DNA of 64,000 nucleotides from Panorpa germanica (Eukaryota; Arthropoda; Insecta; Mecoptera; Panorpidae), in the NCBI GenBank assembly GCA_963678705.1, contig OY783221.1, positions 6,324,001 to 6,388,000 on the forward strand, given 5' to 3'. The translations under genes and the position numbers were made by a program. The notes beneath the pieces are model-generated. The model worked only from the letters and a program-made list of their open reading frames with translations, had not been told where the DNA came from and searched no databases. Positions 38,328-50,210 of the stretch are shown piece by piece; positions within the stretch are counted from its first letter, which is position 1, and every line of letters begins with the position of its first letter.

Positions 38328-38848
38328 CCTCATTCCCACTCAGTGTTTTGATATTTAGTTTACTGCTTTTATTTAATATTGTAATCTAGATTTCAGGTTC
38401 TCGTTTAAGCTTTCCTTTTTACATTTGTGTTTTAATTTAAGTTTAGATAATTTAGTTGGTGCGTATACATCGTAAGTAATATAAATTTTGACAGTTAGAC
38501 ATAATTGTATGCGAAATAATTAAAGCTGCTATTTTTAATAGCAATTAGTAATAGAAATTGTTTTCACTTTTGTATTTTTCAAAAACTGACATTAAACTTC
38601 TTTCAAAAGTAAATTCTAATGCACTTTAACAGATTGTCACATTTTTGAGGTTATAATATAATATAGCTTTTTTTTAATTTAATATTTTTTATTTAAAACA
38701 TTGGACCTTGTAAGGTTCTAAAAAAACTAAGAAAACTTAAAAAATAAATTAAATTAAAAATGATACTGTAAATGACTACGTGTATTACCATATGCTAAAC
38801 AATTTAAATTAAATACAAAATTAAATTAAAGTAGTGAGTGGGAATGAT
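38328..38848. mobile_element. Inverted-repeat element with CTCATTCCCACTCACT ends, copy 2
   Basis: CCTCATTCCCACTCAGTG begins at 38329 and AGTGAGTGGGAATGAT ends at 38847. The unit is about 520 bp, roughly twice copy 1, and the interior resembles copy 1 only in AT content and a few words such as TTTAATTTAAGTTTAG. It may be a longer relative or a different element mobilised by the same transposase. No coding sequence was recognised. Confidence 0.62.
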
Positions 38849-39092
38849 ACTTTAAAGGTAATTTTTTTTAATGTTAAAGGAACGCTTCAGATTTATAACG
38901 TGTTTAGAGGTTTGTGTTTATAAATAGGATGTAAGATAAAAGTCAAAAAGATGTATATTCTCATTTAAGTTTATTATAGTTTAATTAAATTTATTTTCCA
39001 TTTATTTTTCAGGAAACAAAGCTTTATTTATTTAAACATGAATTATTTGTATTTATTTTTCTGCTTTACTAAATACGACTTCATAGTGCTAT

Positions 39093-39113
39093 GCACGATT
39101 CCATGAATCGTGC
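39093..39113. repeat. Perfect 9-bp hairpin with 3-base loop
   Basis: GCACGATTC and GAATCGTGC pair around CAT. It is compact and GC-richer than its setting. No poly(T) or gene neighbour suggests a terminator role. Confidence 0.7.
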
Positions 39114-40602
39114 TAGAATGAAACGTTACTAGAACAAGTGTTTTTACTTCCACCTACAAATGAAACAAGTTTTGCTCTACTCTACTGTACCTGGCCTTGT
39201 ATTCCATTCCGTTGTTTGCCGTTCTTATTACTTGTTGCAGACAATGTTAAACAGATTAAAGAAGCTTTAGTCAACATACATATTAAATTAAAATTATACT
39301 TTTTAAGTCTGTTTGTATATTATAATATAACACAGCGCGCGGTAGGTAATGGAAGTCACAAAACAAACTAAGCAAATACATTAAAGATAAAGATGTTTTT
39401 TTACTTTCTTTTTGCTTCATTATGTATTGAACTTTATCGAAATATGAAATATATTGAATTACCTATTACCTACGTGTATGTGTGTCTTAATATTATTTAA
39501 TTACTACTTAATAATATACAAATCTGCTGACTAATAATCATTTTTATTTAGAGATATTTTAGTTTGTCTCTAAGGTGTATCATTAGGAACTGACTGTTTT
39601 AATATGTTAATAAAACGCAAGTTACAAAAGATATTTCTATTTTTTTTAATTTATTCTGAAAGTAATAGATTGGAAATATTTATAACAAGTAACTTTGTTC
39701 AAATGGGACTGGCTTCTCTAACAGACGAGCATTCATATTTATAGATTACAAATAAGTTACTTTAAATTCATCTATTATATTTCTGAAAACAAAACCAGTA
39801 ATATTTATTTAAAACAGTAGTCTTTTAATATTTTAAATTTTGATTTGAAAATAATGCAGTAAATGATATGACGAAAATAAATTACTTCTACTTTTTAAAG
39901 CTAAAGCTAATGGGGTTAAGTATGTTTTTTTATTTCTTTTGATTTTTGCTAACTGTAATTAAATAAATAATATTCTCTGTAATTATTAAAAATTCAATCG
40001 TTCTTTGTGTATTATTACACAATTTAATCATTCCTTTATGGCTCCAGAATACGATTATGTTCTACAAAGTACATTGGAATAACTCATCTACAAAACTAAT
40101 CGATTTTGATCTATATAACTTAGTTATAATGTTATACGTTTCAATAGCCAGTGTGTTTATAGTAACTGTGTGTTTTTAAAAATGGTTTTAAGTAAATTTC
40201 AGAGCTAATTTTCTGCAGTTACGATATTGGTATCATTAAAAAACGTAGTTAGAACAAACTGTTGGTAAATTAAAAAACAATCCGCTACATTTTATGGTAC
40301 TAACTTCCTATGCTGTAAATTTAACTAATAAAATTTTGTTTTTCATTACTATATATCTAATATATTATCTAATAAATATAATTTATAAATTTTATTAATA
40401 CTACGTTATTAATTATTTCAATATTTATTACCTCAAGATATTTATGATATCATCTCCCCCTCACTCCACAAATATTCGTTTTGTCGTTAAAGATTTCTTG
40501 CTTCATTTTATCACATAAAAGTACCTTTGTACAGCAGACAACGAATGACAGCCCCTAATATTGTATACCGGTCACGTTGTTGCCGTGTAATAAAGGTGTG
40601 AA

Positions 40603-40639
40603 CCCCCCCTAGTGCCTCCCAGTCACCCCACTGCGCCCC
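40603..40639 (-). other. G-rich island on the minus strand, possible G-quadruplex
   Basis: On the plus strand a run of seven C is followed by runs of three, four and four C, separated by 8, 5 and 6 bases. On the minus strand this gives four G runs with loops of up to 8 bases, a relaxed quadruplex pattern. The island is isolated in AT-rich sequence. Confidence 0.4.
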
Positions 40640-41163
40640 ACAGGTGCTTTTTCCCCATTGTTCGACGTACAATACAAAAGAACAAAAACATTAGTGGTGA
40701 TCAAATCTGATAAATAATAAATTGGCCAGCAGTTAACCCTGGTCTTGTCTTATCTGTAGTTTATATTGCGGCCACAGTGTTAAGACTGCCCATTTTAAGA
40801 TGTTCCATGTTTTTGTGGGGCAGAAAAGTAGGAGGTTAACATAATTGGAAGTAATGATTTATATTTGTTAAATAATAAACTACTGGAACACAAGTAAAGT
40901 GTAGATAGTGTAATACGTAATTCATTACGTATGTGGTACATAAGTGTTACGTAAATAAATACTATTTACTCGTATACGTACTGTCCGTTAAAAGCGAAAA
41001 GAAAATATAACCTTTCATTTAAAAGTTGTTCTTAAAATTATAAAATCTATTTGGAAATTGTACAATTGTTATGAACAAAAAAGTAGATTCATTTTTTAAA
41101 TAGTCTAGGAATTTCACAGAACGTTCTATATTAGTTAAACTTTTTACATAACAGATAGCTTGT

Positions 41164-41210
41164 GTTATGTAAGATAAACCTTATATGCACATTACTGTGT
41201 TTACCGGGTA
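41164..41210 (+). repeat. Dispersed repeat, TTATGTTAGATAAACC family, copy 2
   Basis: GTTATGTAAGATAAACCTTA is followed by ATGCACATTACTGTGTTTAC and CGGGTA, a close match to 853-899. Confidence 0.55.
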
Positions 41211-44088
41211 AGTATAATAGATACCTATCTATAATAATGATTCTTCTAACTTGGATGCACATAGATTTTTTTTCAAATGAAATTTATATTTATTTATTAT
41301 TTTTAATAATATCTTCTTGAAATTCTTTACAAAGAGATTTTAAATAATATAAATATAACCTCAATATATAGGATAACACAATGTATTCAAATATTTTTCA
41401 AAGTCCAAATAATTCACAACTATATTGAAAGTAATAATATTTTCAAAGCGATTCAAGTGAAGATAACTTCTTTGAACCCCACGATAAATAATTTCGTTTA
41501 CTTTTCTGTAAGAGTATTTCTTTTATGAAACTAGAGATACAAGTTAAGAAAAGATATTGAACTGCCATTCAAACCAGATTTCATTCGCACCATCGTATAT
41601 TTATATTAAGACCTTTGTCTGGATTAATTCTGATGAGACGGACATGCTATGCATTACAGATTTTTATATATGTATACAACACCATATTTCATGGGCGTCC
41701 GCGGGGTGGGGATATCGAAATACTTACCCCCTTCGCTTGTTATCAAGTTTTACACCAGCAAAATAGAATATGTGGTAAATGTACATTAAAATATATATAA
41801 ATGTATTTAAAACTTATTTGTGAACGCTCATGCTATATACTGTAGTATTCTTCACCACTAGTAGTTAATATTTTGTTGATATATCGTTTATTTCATTTAA
41901 CAAGTTGTTATTTTGTTTTAGTTTCTAGAGTGGATTTAAAAGTTTTGTTATTAGTTTTTCTACGTTCATTTAGACATGTGGTAATGCAACCAATCTAAAA
42001 CTGTTTTATAAAAAAAACCTAAATGTATTTAATTACAATTATTTTTAAGTTTTTTAATTATAGTTTAATGAATAAATAGACAGCACTAATAGTACTGCGA
42101 CTGATTTTCTATATACCATATTCTAACCAGGTTTGACTTAACTTTTAAGCAGACTATTCACAAAACGCGTATGACGTTAGAAAATACGATGCATTTTCTA
42201 TGGAAACACTGTTTAAATATTAACTAAATACCTGTACATGAAAACCAGATGATACAACTGTGGTGATATCTGTACAGTTATATCACCCCGGTTGATCTGT
42301 ACAGGTAAACTGCTCAGGTAAATCTGTCAGATAAGCGTGTTTGGCCACTGTTAAAAAACGCTGCAAACTTGATTTGATTTCTTCCGATAACATTAACAAA
42401 AACATGATTTTAGAATAACTACAGTAGTTATAAATATAATTAGTAGTTGTAACAATAATTGTTTAGTAGTTAAGCAACAACTTTGATTATTATAACGTCC
42501 TCACTCGGTTATTGAAGTTGAAATGAATAATTATGTACAACTTTAGTAAACAAAACATCTGGTGCAAATGTGTTTTCTGTTAATGTAAAATATTTCTGAA
42601 GTTTACTACATTACTCTACCCAGGAAACAATTAGACAATTAAATAAGTTAACAATAACTTTAAATCCTGTTTAATGTAATTGCTGTATTATCTATACTCG
42701 AACATATATACATTTAAAGTTTGAAAACAGAATAATTATAAATAAAATAGTTTGTACGGAATTTTTGTTTTCAGTTATAAATCTAACATTAATTATTTTT
42801 GCAATTAGTTTAAGCATACTAAATTTAACTGCATATTAAATATTATTATATACTTATTAAAATTAATAGTATGTGCAGAGGTGTATCTAGGTGGGGAGTC
42901 TGCCCCAGGCCCACCATAAATCTGCAAAAATCTTGTTTTATTTATGACTGGATGCAATTGATTTTGCACGGGAACCAAAAAGGGTAATGGTTCAACTCGA
43001 TACAACTGATTTTGCGTGTAATCTACAAAAAATTCTATCTAATGTATGGTGCCTGGCCTTGGTCTTGTGTATTTGTGTAGAGAATTGTGTTTAAAAACTG
43101 CTTTTTGCTATGGTGGAATTTAATATAAAAGAAAATATGTATATGTCTGTGGTGCATAGCATGTGCCTAGAGGATTGTCTCTTTTTTTAATCTGTATTTG
43201 ATCTTGAAGGGTAGACTGTCGTGCGGACAATACCCAGATTACTATATAATTATGATAGGTCACCATAATAAGAACACCCTCAATCATCCATTCTTGTGCA
43301 TCAACTTGTATTAGTTATTAACACCGTAATACACTAAAATAATAAATTGATTTACAAATTTATTATATTGATTTTTGAATTGTAATATTATCACAACCAA
43401 TTGACGTATACATATTTAAAAAAAAAATAAAAATTTGCATATATTTGTTTTACATATTATTTTTAATCATGGTCTACTTAAGCTCACCCTAAGGCATATG
43501 TGTATATTGAAAAAGCTACCCTTAAAAATACAAAATATTTGATGCAAAGTAAATATGATAGATATGTTTTTAGTGGTCCTACATTATCAGTTCTTGTAGT
43601 TTTCCTCGGTTTTCTCAGTATTTATAAGTTAGCCCTAGCCCTGGCCCTAGACATATGTCCGATGTTGAAGTATTTCCATCACGAATCAATGATTAATATA
43701 CCGAATAAATGTATCCCTATAAAGAGATACAGAACTTTGATTTATACTTTGATATATCCATACATATATAAATATTTTTTGTATTAAATATTTATGTATT
43801 CATAACCTTCAAAAAAATAAAATCAAAAATACTTAAAAGGTTCTTCATATTTGCTTATAATAATAATGTTATAAAAATGTATCCTAATAATTTGAATATT
43901 ATTATTTACTCTTTTTTGTATTTGGAGTTATGGATATCTGAAGTTGCTCTTGTGAAATTAGAATATAATCAGAAAAAACGAATTATTTTCTGGCGTTAAA
44001 AAAGCTTTCTCTGCAATATTATGTAATGTTACATATATTAGTAAAACATTTTTAATGTCATTTACGTTTACTTAATAATAATGTAATA
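41211..44088. other. AT-rich DNA with two possible hAT-type termini
   Basis: CATGGGCGTCCGCGGGGTGG begins at 41690 and CAGAGGTGTATCTAGGTGGG at 42876. Both resemble the CA(G)-GGCG terminal sequences of hAT elements that are common in animal genomes, but I found no matching opposite end for either. A CCCTAG/CCCTGG hexamer repeats three times at 43631-43650, and GGTGATAT/ATATCACC form a small hairpin near 42262-42287. A 95-codon frame at 43500-43787 shows no domain. Confidence 0.35.
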
Positions 44089-44148
44089 TAATTATGTTAA
44101 AGTTCTGTAAATAATAAAACTTAACGTTCGGTAAAAAATACTACTTAT
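44089..44148 (+). repeat. Dispersed repeat, ATGTTAAACTTC family, copy 3
   Basis: AATTATGTTAAAGTTCTGTA, then AATAATAAAACTTAACG and GGTAAAAAATACT, matching 10596-10652 at most positions. A family D copy follows 16 bases later. Confidence 0.55.
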
Positions 44149-44163
44149 TGTGTTGCATATTAG

Positions 44164-44280
44164 TTGCTAGCTAGTTAACTTGCTACCAGCTAATTCCAAG
44201 GTTCGTTTTGTACCTGTGTCATAGAAAACTGCAGTGTGCAAGATTCAATTTGCCAGCGTGCTACAAGCATACCTATGTTT
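44164..44280 (+). repeat. Dispersed repeat family D, fullest copy
   Basis: AACTTGCTACCAGCTAATTC is followed by AAGGTTCGTTTTGTACCTGT, GTCATAGAAAACTGCAGTGT, GCAAGATTC and CAGCGTGCTACAAGC. This order is the reference by which the other copies were recognised. There is no coding sequence; the nested CTTGC/GCAAG words give it weak internal symmetry. Confidence 0.55.
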
Positions 44281-45745
44281 CCTACAATACTACCTAGATG
44301 TTGAAATTTTTATTGTTACAGAGCTTGAAAGTGTTTTCTTTTTCACAAGATGGAATTTTTCAGTTAATGTTACTGCATTGTCGATATGTATTTTTAATAT
44401 ATAACATCATTTATAAGTGATTCTACTTATAAATGTTTCACTCAATATTAATCTACGTTACATTAAGTTAATCCAACATTCTATTTGTATAGTAGTAACT
44501 ATAATAATAAATCCACATACTAAATTTCAACTTCATAACATATTTTTCTCATTATATGTATTCTCACTAATATTACTACATATATTGTATTTACACCTAA
44601 TATTAATTCCAATATTAATTTAGATATTTTTTCTTGTTTCAGGTAAGTGACCCTTCACAATTTACACCGATTTTTCAACAAGCGCCTAACTGTAAGTTAT
44701 TTAATTTTTATGATATATAATTGTCTAAATCATATAATGCTTTATTTATTTATTTATTAAATAAATGCTCTGACGTAATATTAATAAAAATATGCAAATT
44801 TTAATATAAATGTAATGTCAATATGGATTTAAATTGCAAACATATTTATTTATTTTTATTAAATATTTTGTTTGTGTAATATAAAATTTGTTATTAAAAT
44901 TTATTACTTGAATTATATTTTGATGTGTATTAGTAGTCGTTTACATTTTATAACCTATCAATAGAAGTGCAGATTATATTTACTGCATCGGCTGTTATTT
45001 AGTTTAAAACCAATTTTATTTATTACCTATAGAGTGAGACTGAGTCTAGAAAAATAAATATTTCTAGGACTTCTGCGTCCCTCCACAATATTATTACGCT
45101 CTTACTTAGCATTAATGTTACAAATACTGTGTTTTTCTAAGCCAAATTACATTCTTAATCGCTATCTAATTATCATTTATATAAAGGATATTGCAATAGG
45201 ATTTAATTAGTTCGGGATAGTATTTAAATTTATTTACGTACTTAAAGTAAGAATATATTTTCAGTTGACCTGATAAAATATAGGCTTGTATAATATCCTT
45301 TTCATAAAATATATATGTCTATACATATATTTTATACAGTATATTAAATACAGTCAGATGCGGTGAACATTTTTTCATTAATTTTATTTGAGTGCATCAA
45401 CTTTGGCTAGATATTAACGCTAAAACTATATATACATTATTAACTGCTTGCATACGACTTCCCCTCTCCTTCTCTTTTCTTTCACGTTTCATTCATTAAG
45501 TAGAACGCGTTGTCTGACTCCATACTGCTGCTGAGATGCCTACCGATATAAACCTACCTTCCTAAAATATTTTTTAGTAAGACATCTAATAAATGTTTTA
45601 ATATACATATAACTTAGAAACCTTATAACTACTTAGAAACCACCTTTATCAATAAGACATACCAATACAATACAGAAACACATAATACATTGCGTTATGC
45701 TTTTGGAGATACATTCATAAAAAATAGGTGCATCTTAAGACTCAT
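44281..45745. other. AT-rich DNA without a recognisable gene
   Basis: A 68-codon low-complexity frame lies at 44417-44623; it is treated as chance. Nothing else was recognised. Confidence 0.55.
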
Positions 45746-45925
45746 GTAATATTATGTTTTAAACTTAAATATAATTTACAACTGGAGAAATTAAAATAAA
45801 TATAATATATTATATTAAATAAAGATAAGAATTACTATTAAAAATAGTATATTATTAATAGTAACATTTTAGGGTTAAACATAAAATAAAAAGTAAAATC
45901 CATTAGCTGGAAATAATACTTTAGA
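45746..45925. repeat. Possible degenerate relative of the CTCATTCCCACTCACT element
   Basis: TATATTAAATAAAGATAAGA and the following TATATTATTAATAG align with the interior of copy 1 near 35.17-35.21 kb, and the right side ends GCTGGAAATAATACTTTA where copy 2 ends GTGGGAATGATACTTTA. No left terminus is visible, and AT bias could inflate the similarity. Confidence 0.25.
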
Positions 45926-46483
45926 ATCTAATAAATTTTTAAATAAATATGAAAGTGAGAAGAAAATACTTCACGTATTTGTTTTTCAACGTTTGCAACA
46001 CCTGGCGACGTTAGTATACTATATAATATAATGAAGCTTAAGGGGGTAATATATAACACTAATCCCCTTACCTTATAATCTTAGTTATTCACAAAATTCA
46101 ATATTTTTCAATAACAACGTTAGCGTCATTTAGGATACAACTAAACCTTTTTGTCCTTTTGTAAAATATTCATGCATATGATTGATCAAACACGCTCTTA
46201 TGACCTCAAATACCCAAAATATTCTAACCTTTACTCTTTAGGTTATATCATGGAACGTCATATAACATAGAGAATTACTCTGTATCTAACTTGGAACCGT
46301 ATGCGTGCTCATGCTTGTACACCCCTTAGAATCTACATCATATTTTTTTGGATGTTGTTAAGCACCCTTGAAAAAAGTTTTGACGTGCAGGAAATGCTGT
46401 TTAGCGACATACTGTAGGAAATAAAATTTTATTTCTTACTCCTATGCCCCTACTTATTATATATACTTTATATGATTCTCTAT

Positions 46484-46486
<3 letters not shown>
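45926..46486. other. AT-rich DNA without a recognisable gene
   Basis: A small AAGGGG/CCCCTT hairpin lies near 46038-46070. Nothing else was recognised. Confidence 0.5.

Positions 46487-46569
<83 letters not shown>
46487..46569. repeat. (AT)n microsatellite
   Basis: About 41 AT units without interruption, the longest pure array in the window. Penelope-like copy B starts 40 bases downstream. Confidence 0.95.
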
Positions 46570-46571
<2 letters not shown>

Positions 46572-46608
46572 TGAAAGGATTTCGAATCGCCGTCAATTAC
46601 TAAGTATA

Positions 46609-46743
46609 TGTTGAATAAAACAACCCTTTAATCATTTGAAAATTTACTTTATTTTAATAAAGTACTAGTTGCTTTCGACCCCCTATGTGAGGTCATCTTC
46701 ATGTAAAACAAATTATAAAATTAAACACTATTTCTTTATCCTC
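46609..46743 (-). mobile_element. Penelope-like element end, copy B
   Basis: About 135 bases match 12908-13057. On the minus strand the core is GATGACCTC, loop ACATAG, GGGGTCGAAAGC; copy A has loop GCATG with the same stem. Change in the loop while both stem strands stay constant supports a selected structure, though two copies are little evidence. Core strand before the stem reads ATGAAGAT, not a full hammerhead CTGANGA. No coding sequence of the element is left. Confidence 0.5.
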
Positions 46744-46896
46744 CTCACGTAAAAACATTGCAAGGAAATGATAAAAAGTTAACAATTGATATTTTAAAAT
46801 TGCATGTATTCAAAATAGTTTATGACATTTACATGCCATATTTTAAGTTACATCATTCATCATTTATAACGGATAAAAAGCACAAGCTAGTGTTGC

Positions 46897-47432
46897 GCCC
46901 CTATGTAACTCCGCACAGGACGCGGACTGGTTGCAAACCTTAGCCCGAAGCGAATGTGATTACAACTGTGTTGCGAGATCGAATGTGTATGCGAGTGAGA
47001 TAAAACACGAGGAACGCATACGAGTCGACTGACTGCAAACTTAACGAGAAACGAAGTTTTCAACGGAAACGAGCACGAGCCATGTCGAGTCGTGTATCGT
47101 GACTCTATAAAATTTTTAACAGTAGCAAAACAGGGGATTCTATTGTGCTATATTTGATTGTATGTATGTATTTAAATACTTTTCTTAAACATCTCTGCTG
47201 ATGATATCATCATCAAATGCATGAAACAACAATGCCCTGCGACCGAGAAATATAGTCGCTGAATATATGCTCAAAACCAGTTTCAAATCAGTTTAGTTAC
47301 GTTCGTGCCGTGTGTTTTATCTTACTCGTAACCACGTTCGTTCTTTTACTAACAACACAGTTGTAATCACATTCGGTTCGGGCAGATTCAGGGCTAAGGT
47401 TTGCAATCAGTCGCGTCGTGTGCTGAGGGCCT
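46897..47432. mobile_element. Element with long terminal inverted repeats (about 140 bp)
   Basis: The two ends are imperfect inverted copies of each other: 46931-46946 pairs perfectly with 47391-47406 (16 bp) and 46951-46973 with 47353-47375 (23 bp). Further inward, GAGTGAGATAAAACACGA faces the complement of the GTGTTTTATCTTACTC block. The tips differ by a small insertion: left CCCCTATGTAACTCC, right, complemented, GGCCCTCAGCACACGACGCG. The long GC-richer repeats and GGGCC-type tip recall PIF/Harbinger-like or P-like miniature elements, but no target duplication was found. The centre is non-coding. Confidence 0.68.
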
Positions 47433-47482
47433 AAATATAAACGCTTAAATTTCAAATACAAATAATTAATAATTTTTGTAGA

Positions 47483-47809
47483 TCACAGTAGTCCAGACGC
47501 GTCACAATGTAGACGGCCCTGAGAATAATCAACTTTGTTCTCTATATTCCACAAACGCAAACCGCCATGACTTTGCTCGGTATTGAATTGTGGTATCCGA
47601 AAGTTTATTCTGTAGCTATAATCTAACAACTTTATTAGACATGTACCCGTACTCGATATACCATACTCGTGTACATACGAGACTACATTGTACATTGATA
47701 TCATAAAACCAAGTTTCTGTAACACAAACGAATACGTTGTCACAATTTGTACAGCTCGCAAATAAAATAACGAATCGTTCCATGAAATAAGACATTTAAT
47801 AAATAACAT
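47483..47809 (-). other. Unrecognised 108-codon open frame
   Basis: An ATG-started frame of 108 codons on the minus strand (ending CDASGLL) lies 50 bases beyond the long-repeat element. Composition is more even than in the chance frames around it, with a Cys/Tyr/Leu-rich N-terminal part. I recognise no domain, see no signal peptide or zinc motif, and cannot identify promoter or splice signals. It may be chance, or a remnant of a mobile element or exon. Confidence 0.2.
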
Positions 47810-48895
47810 TTTTTTCTATATTTTTATTGTCTTCTTTATATCATAAATAAATATGTTTTCAGAATTTATTTTATTTGCTTTTATTTGATTTATGATTAAT
47901 TGTTTTACGGTAAGATCTGTTTTCAAAGTTTTAACGTGTAAAAAGTTTTTCTTCTTTGGAAAATCCAAAAGAATAACTGATAAAAGTAGGAAATAATAAA
48001 TAATTGGTCTTTAAATGATAGTTATATACGGTATTTATTTTTAGTTTGAAACTTTCTTAAAAGATGGCACTGATTGTTATTTATAACACGTTTTAAAAGT
48101 TACTACTTCAGTTATACTTGTATTAGTAATATATTATAAATTTGAAAGTACTCTAATGTGACTAGATACAACTGATTTTACAGATACACGAGGCAGCATT
48201 AATACTTCCAACATTGTAGGAGGTCGTTGATATTAAATAAGTAAAATAAAAAAGAAAAAACACCTGTAGTAACTTTCTCAAAATATTTAAATGACAAATT
48301 AAATGTTGTTACATAATAAATCTTGTAATTAATTTAAACGATGATTTTAACGTCATATGTTGACATATAGCGACAATGACGTGCTTTGTCTGATAATTGA
48401 CCAACATTTAGTAATGTGTAATTGTAAATTGAACATGTTTTTACAAAAACAAGTAATACCATCTATTGTTATTTTACACACAATAAATAATGCCATAAAC
48501 CATAAACCCCAAATATGTTAACCAAAGAGACATAATTTGTGCATAACCACTATAACATGGTATTAAATGTGGTTTTGTTCCATATTTTGATAAATTGTTA
48601 CATGAATATGAATTGGAAATTCTCTTGTTTTGTTCCATTTTCTTGTTTTGTTTAAACATTGCATCTATGTACTTTCACACTAATTTATTATTCAAACAAT
48701 TGGTTAATTATTATTTTAGGAATTTTATAATACATATTGATTACACTGGTAAAAAATGGAGTGGTGTTGCCAACGAATATGCAGGAACTACTAAGATATC
48801 CGACTCGGCCATTGTGCTTAGTGATAGACAGTTATGGCATATTGCGGGTTTAAAAGTATAGGTGTAATAATAAATGAAATGTAAAATGTTAATAA
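47810..48895. other. AT-rich DNA, possible LINE B coding remnant at the right end
   Basis: A plus-strand frame closing at 48861 (VANEYAGTTKISDSAIVLSD) runs up to the LINE B 3' block at 48896 and may be a decayed ORF2 tail, but it does not match the 23868-24140 tail by eye. No gene is seen elsewhere. Confidence 0.35.
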
Positions 48896-48962
48896 AATGA
48901 ATAAAGAAGGGCGAAAAAGAGACCGTGGTCCTAGGAAGCTCGTGAATTATTATTAAAAAATA
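48896..48962 (+). mobile_element. LINE family B 3'-end scrap
   Basis: GGTCCTAGGAAGCTCGTGAA followed by TTATTATTAAAAAAT corresponds to the LINE B 3' block GAAGCTCGAGAAACTATTTT at 23792-23830 read on the minus strand. It ends in a short A run as expected at a LINE 3' end. Confidence 0.55.
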
Positions 48963-50094
48963 TTGATCAAACGTTATATCTTTAAAATTAATAACAAATT
49001 CATATTTTAGTTTTTTTTTATGACACAAAAATCTTCTAAGAAAAATGGAGTTGAGCTCCATTGAGAATTGAGTAGAGCTTTGCTTTTAATTGCGTTAAAT
49101 TTTTATGGTACAATTCGTAAAGTGTTCGTACGTCAACAAGCGGAATGTTTCACAAAATTGTTTCTACCTTATCCCAAATGGCCTTAAAAACTCCGTAAAA
49201 CTAGAAAGACAATAGAGAACAAAATTGACTTTATGTTTTCAATACTTTTATAGGAATAAATAATAAATTTTACAACATAAAAAATTTTAATCAACTAAAT
49301 TTGAAAATAATATTTTGTTAGTAAGACAGTTTAGTTTAGTTTAGCTAACCTAGTTGACAAATTTTGTAGAACAATTTATATCTCGTGCATATTCCTATTT
49401 TCTAGAAAGTTTTAAGTTATACGTGAAAGAAGTCTTTATATTAAATTTTCTTGTTTCAATGACTTTTCACAGTTTGCAATAATGCAAGTTGAGTCGTGTT
49501 AGAAGACGTAACTTTGTAACATTTTTATATCATTCTCTGGAACTGCAGTAATTTGAACTGTATAAACTTACTTTAAACTATATAGTTATTTCATGCTACA
49601 CTTTTTTTAGTACTGATTTTTATACACGCATAATATATGGCCTCATTAAATAGGTTTCTCCCATCACTGAAACCATTACATAAACTTATAATAGAAATAA
49701 TAATTAGAGATACAAATAATAATCAATTTTAATTTTATTATCAGTTTAGCTTTGATAAATACAGTATTATTGTTCACTGAGCTGAAGAATCTATTTGAAT
49801 TAATTATTTAAGTATAAACAGTTTAATGATTTGAAAGCAGACGTGGTTACCCGTTACTGTAATGCTAGTTTTCCGCTTTTCCGCGTGATGGGAAAACCAA
49901 TAGTTATTTTGTGACGTATTGTTACAGAAACAATGTCCGTTGTAATTAAAACGCTTTCATTCATAAGCCATTTAGGTCATTCTGTCATCCTGACGTCACA
50001 AAGTATTTGTTTAATGCTTGGTTTATATTTCAGTAGTAATTACGAGAATAAAGATAATCTGATTTAATATATTATTTTATATGTATGACCTTCG
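48963..50094. other. AT-rich DNA without a recognisable gene
   Basis: No conserved frame or repeat was recognised. Confidence 0.55.
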
Positions 50095-50210
50095 AAAACA
50101 CCTTAAAGTAATCAAAAGGACATGGCAAAGACGCTGTAGAAATTGCACCGAAGAAGCTCAAATAACATTCGCTTAGCAATGTCCAACCAGTGAAAAGAAT
50201 TAAATTGGTT
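50095..50210 (+). pseudogene. Possible decayed LINE zinc-knuckle tail
   Basis: One plus frame reads RRCRNCTEEAQITFA, stop, QCPTS. The C-x2-C and later C-P spacing resembles the Cys/His knuckle of non-LTR elements, but the histidine is missing and a stop intervenes. Similarity is short and could be chance. Confidence 0.25.

Larger units (their letters stand above)
38849..41163. other. AT-rich DNA without a recognisable gene
   Basis: Contains the hairpin at 39093-39113 and a C-rich island at 40603-40639. A 77-codon frame at 39138-39371 shows no known motif. Confidence 0.5.

Noticed and set aside
46579-46594. tRNA-like B-box word near TTTCGAATCGCC
   Set aside because: No A box, no cloverleaf arms and no anticodon stem could be drawn around it.
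46758-46943. 61-codon frame between the Penelope-like end and the long-repeat element
   Set aside because: It crosses the boundary of two unrelated insertions and has no Penelope or other domain.
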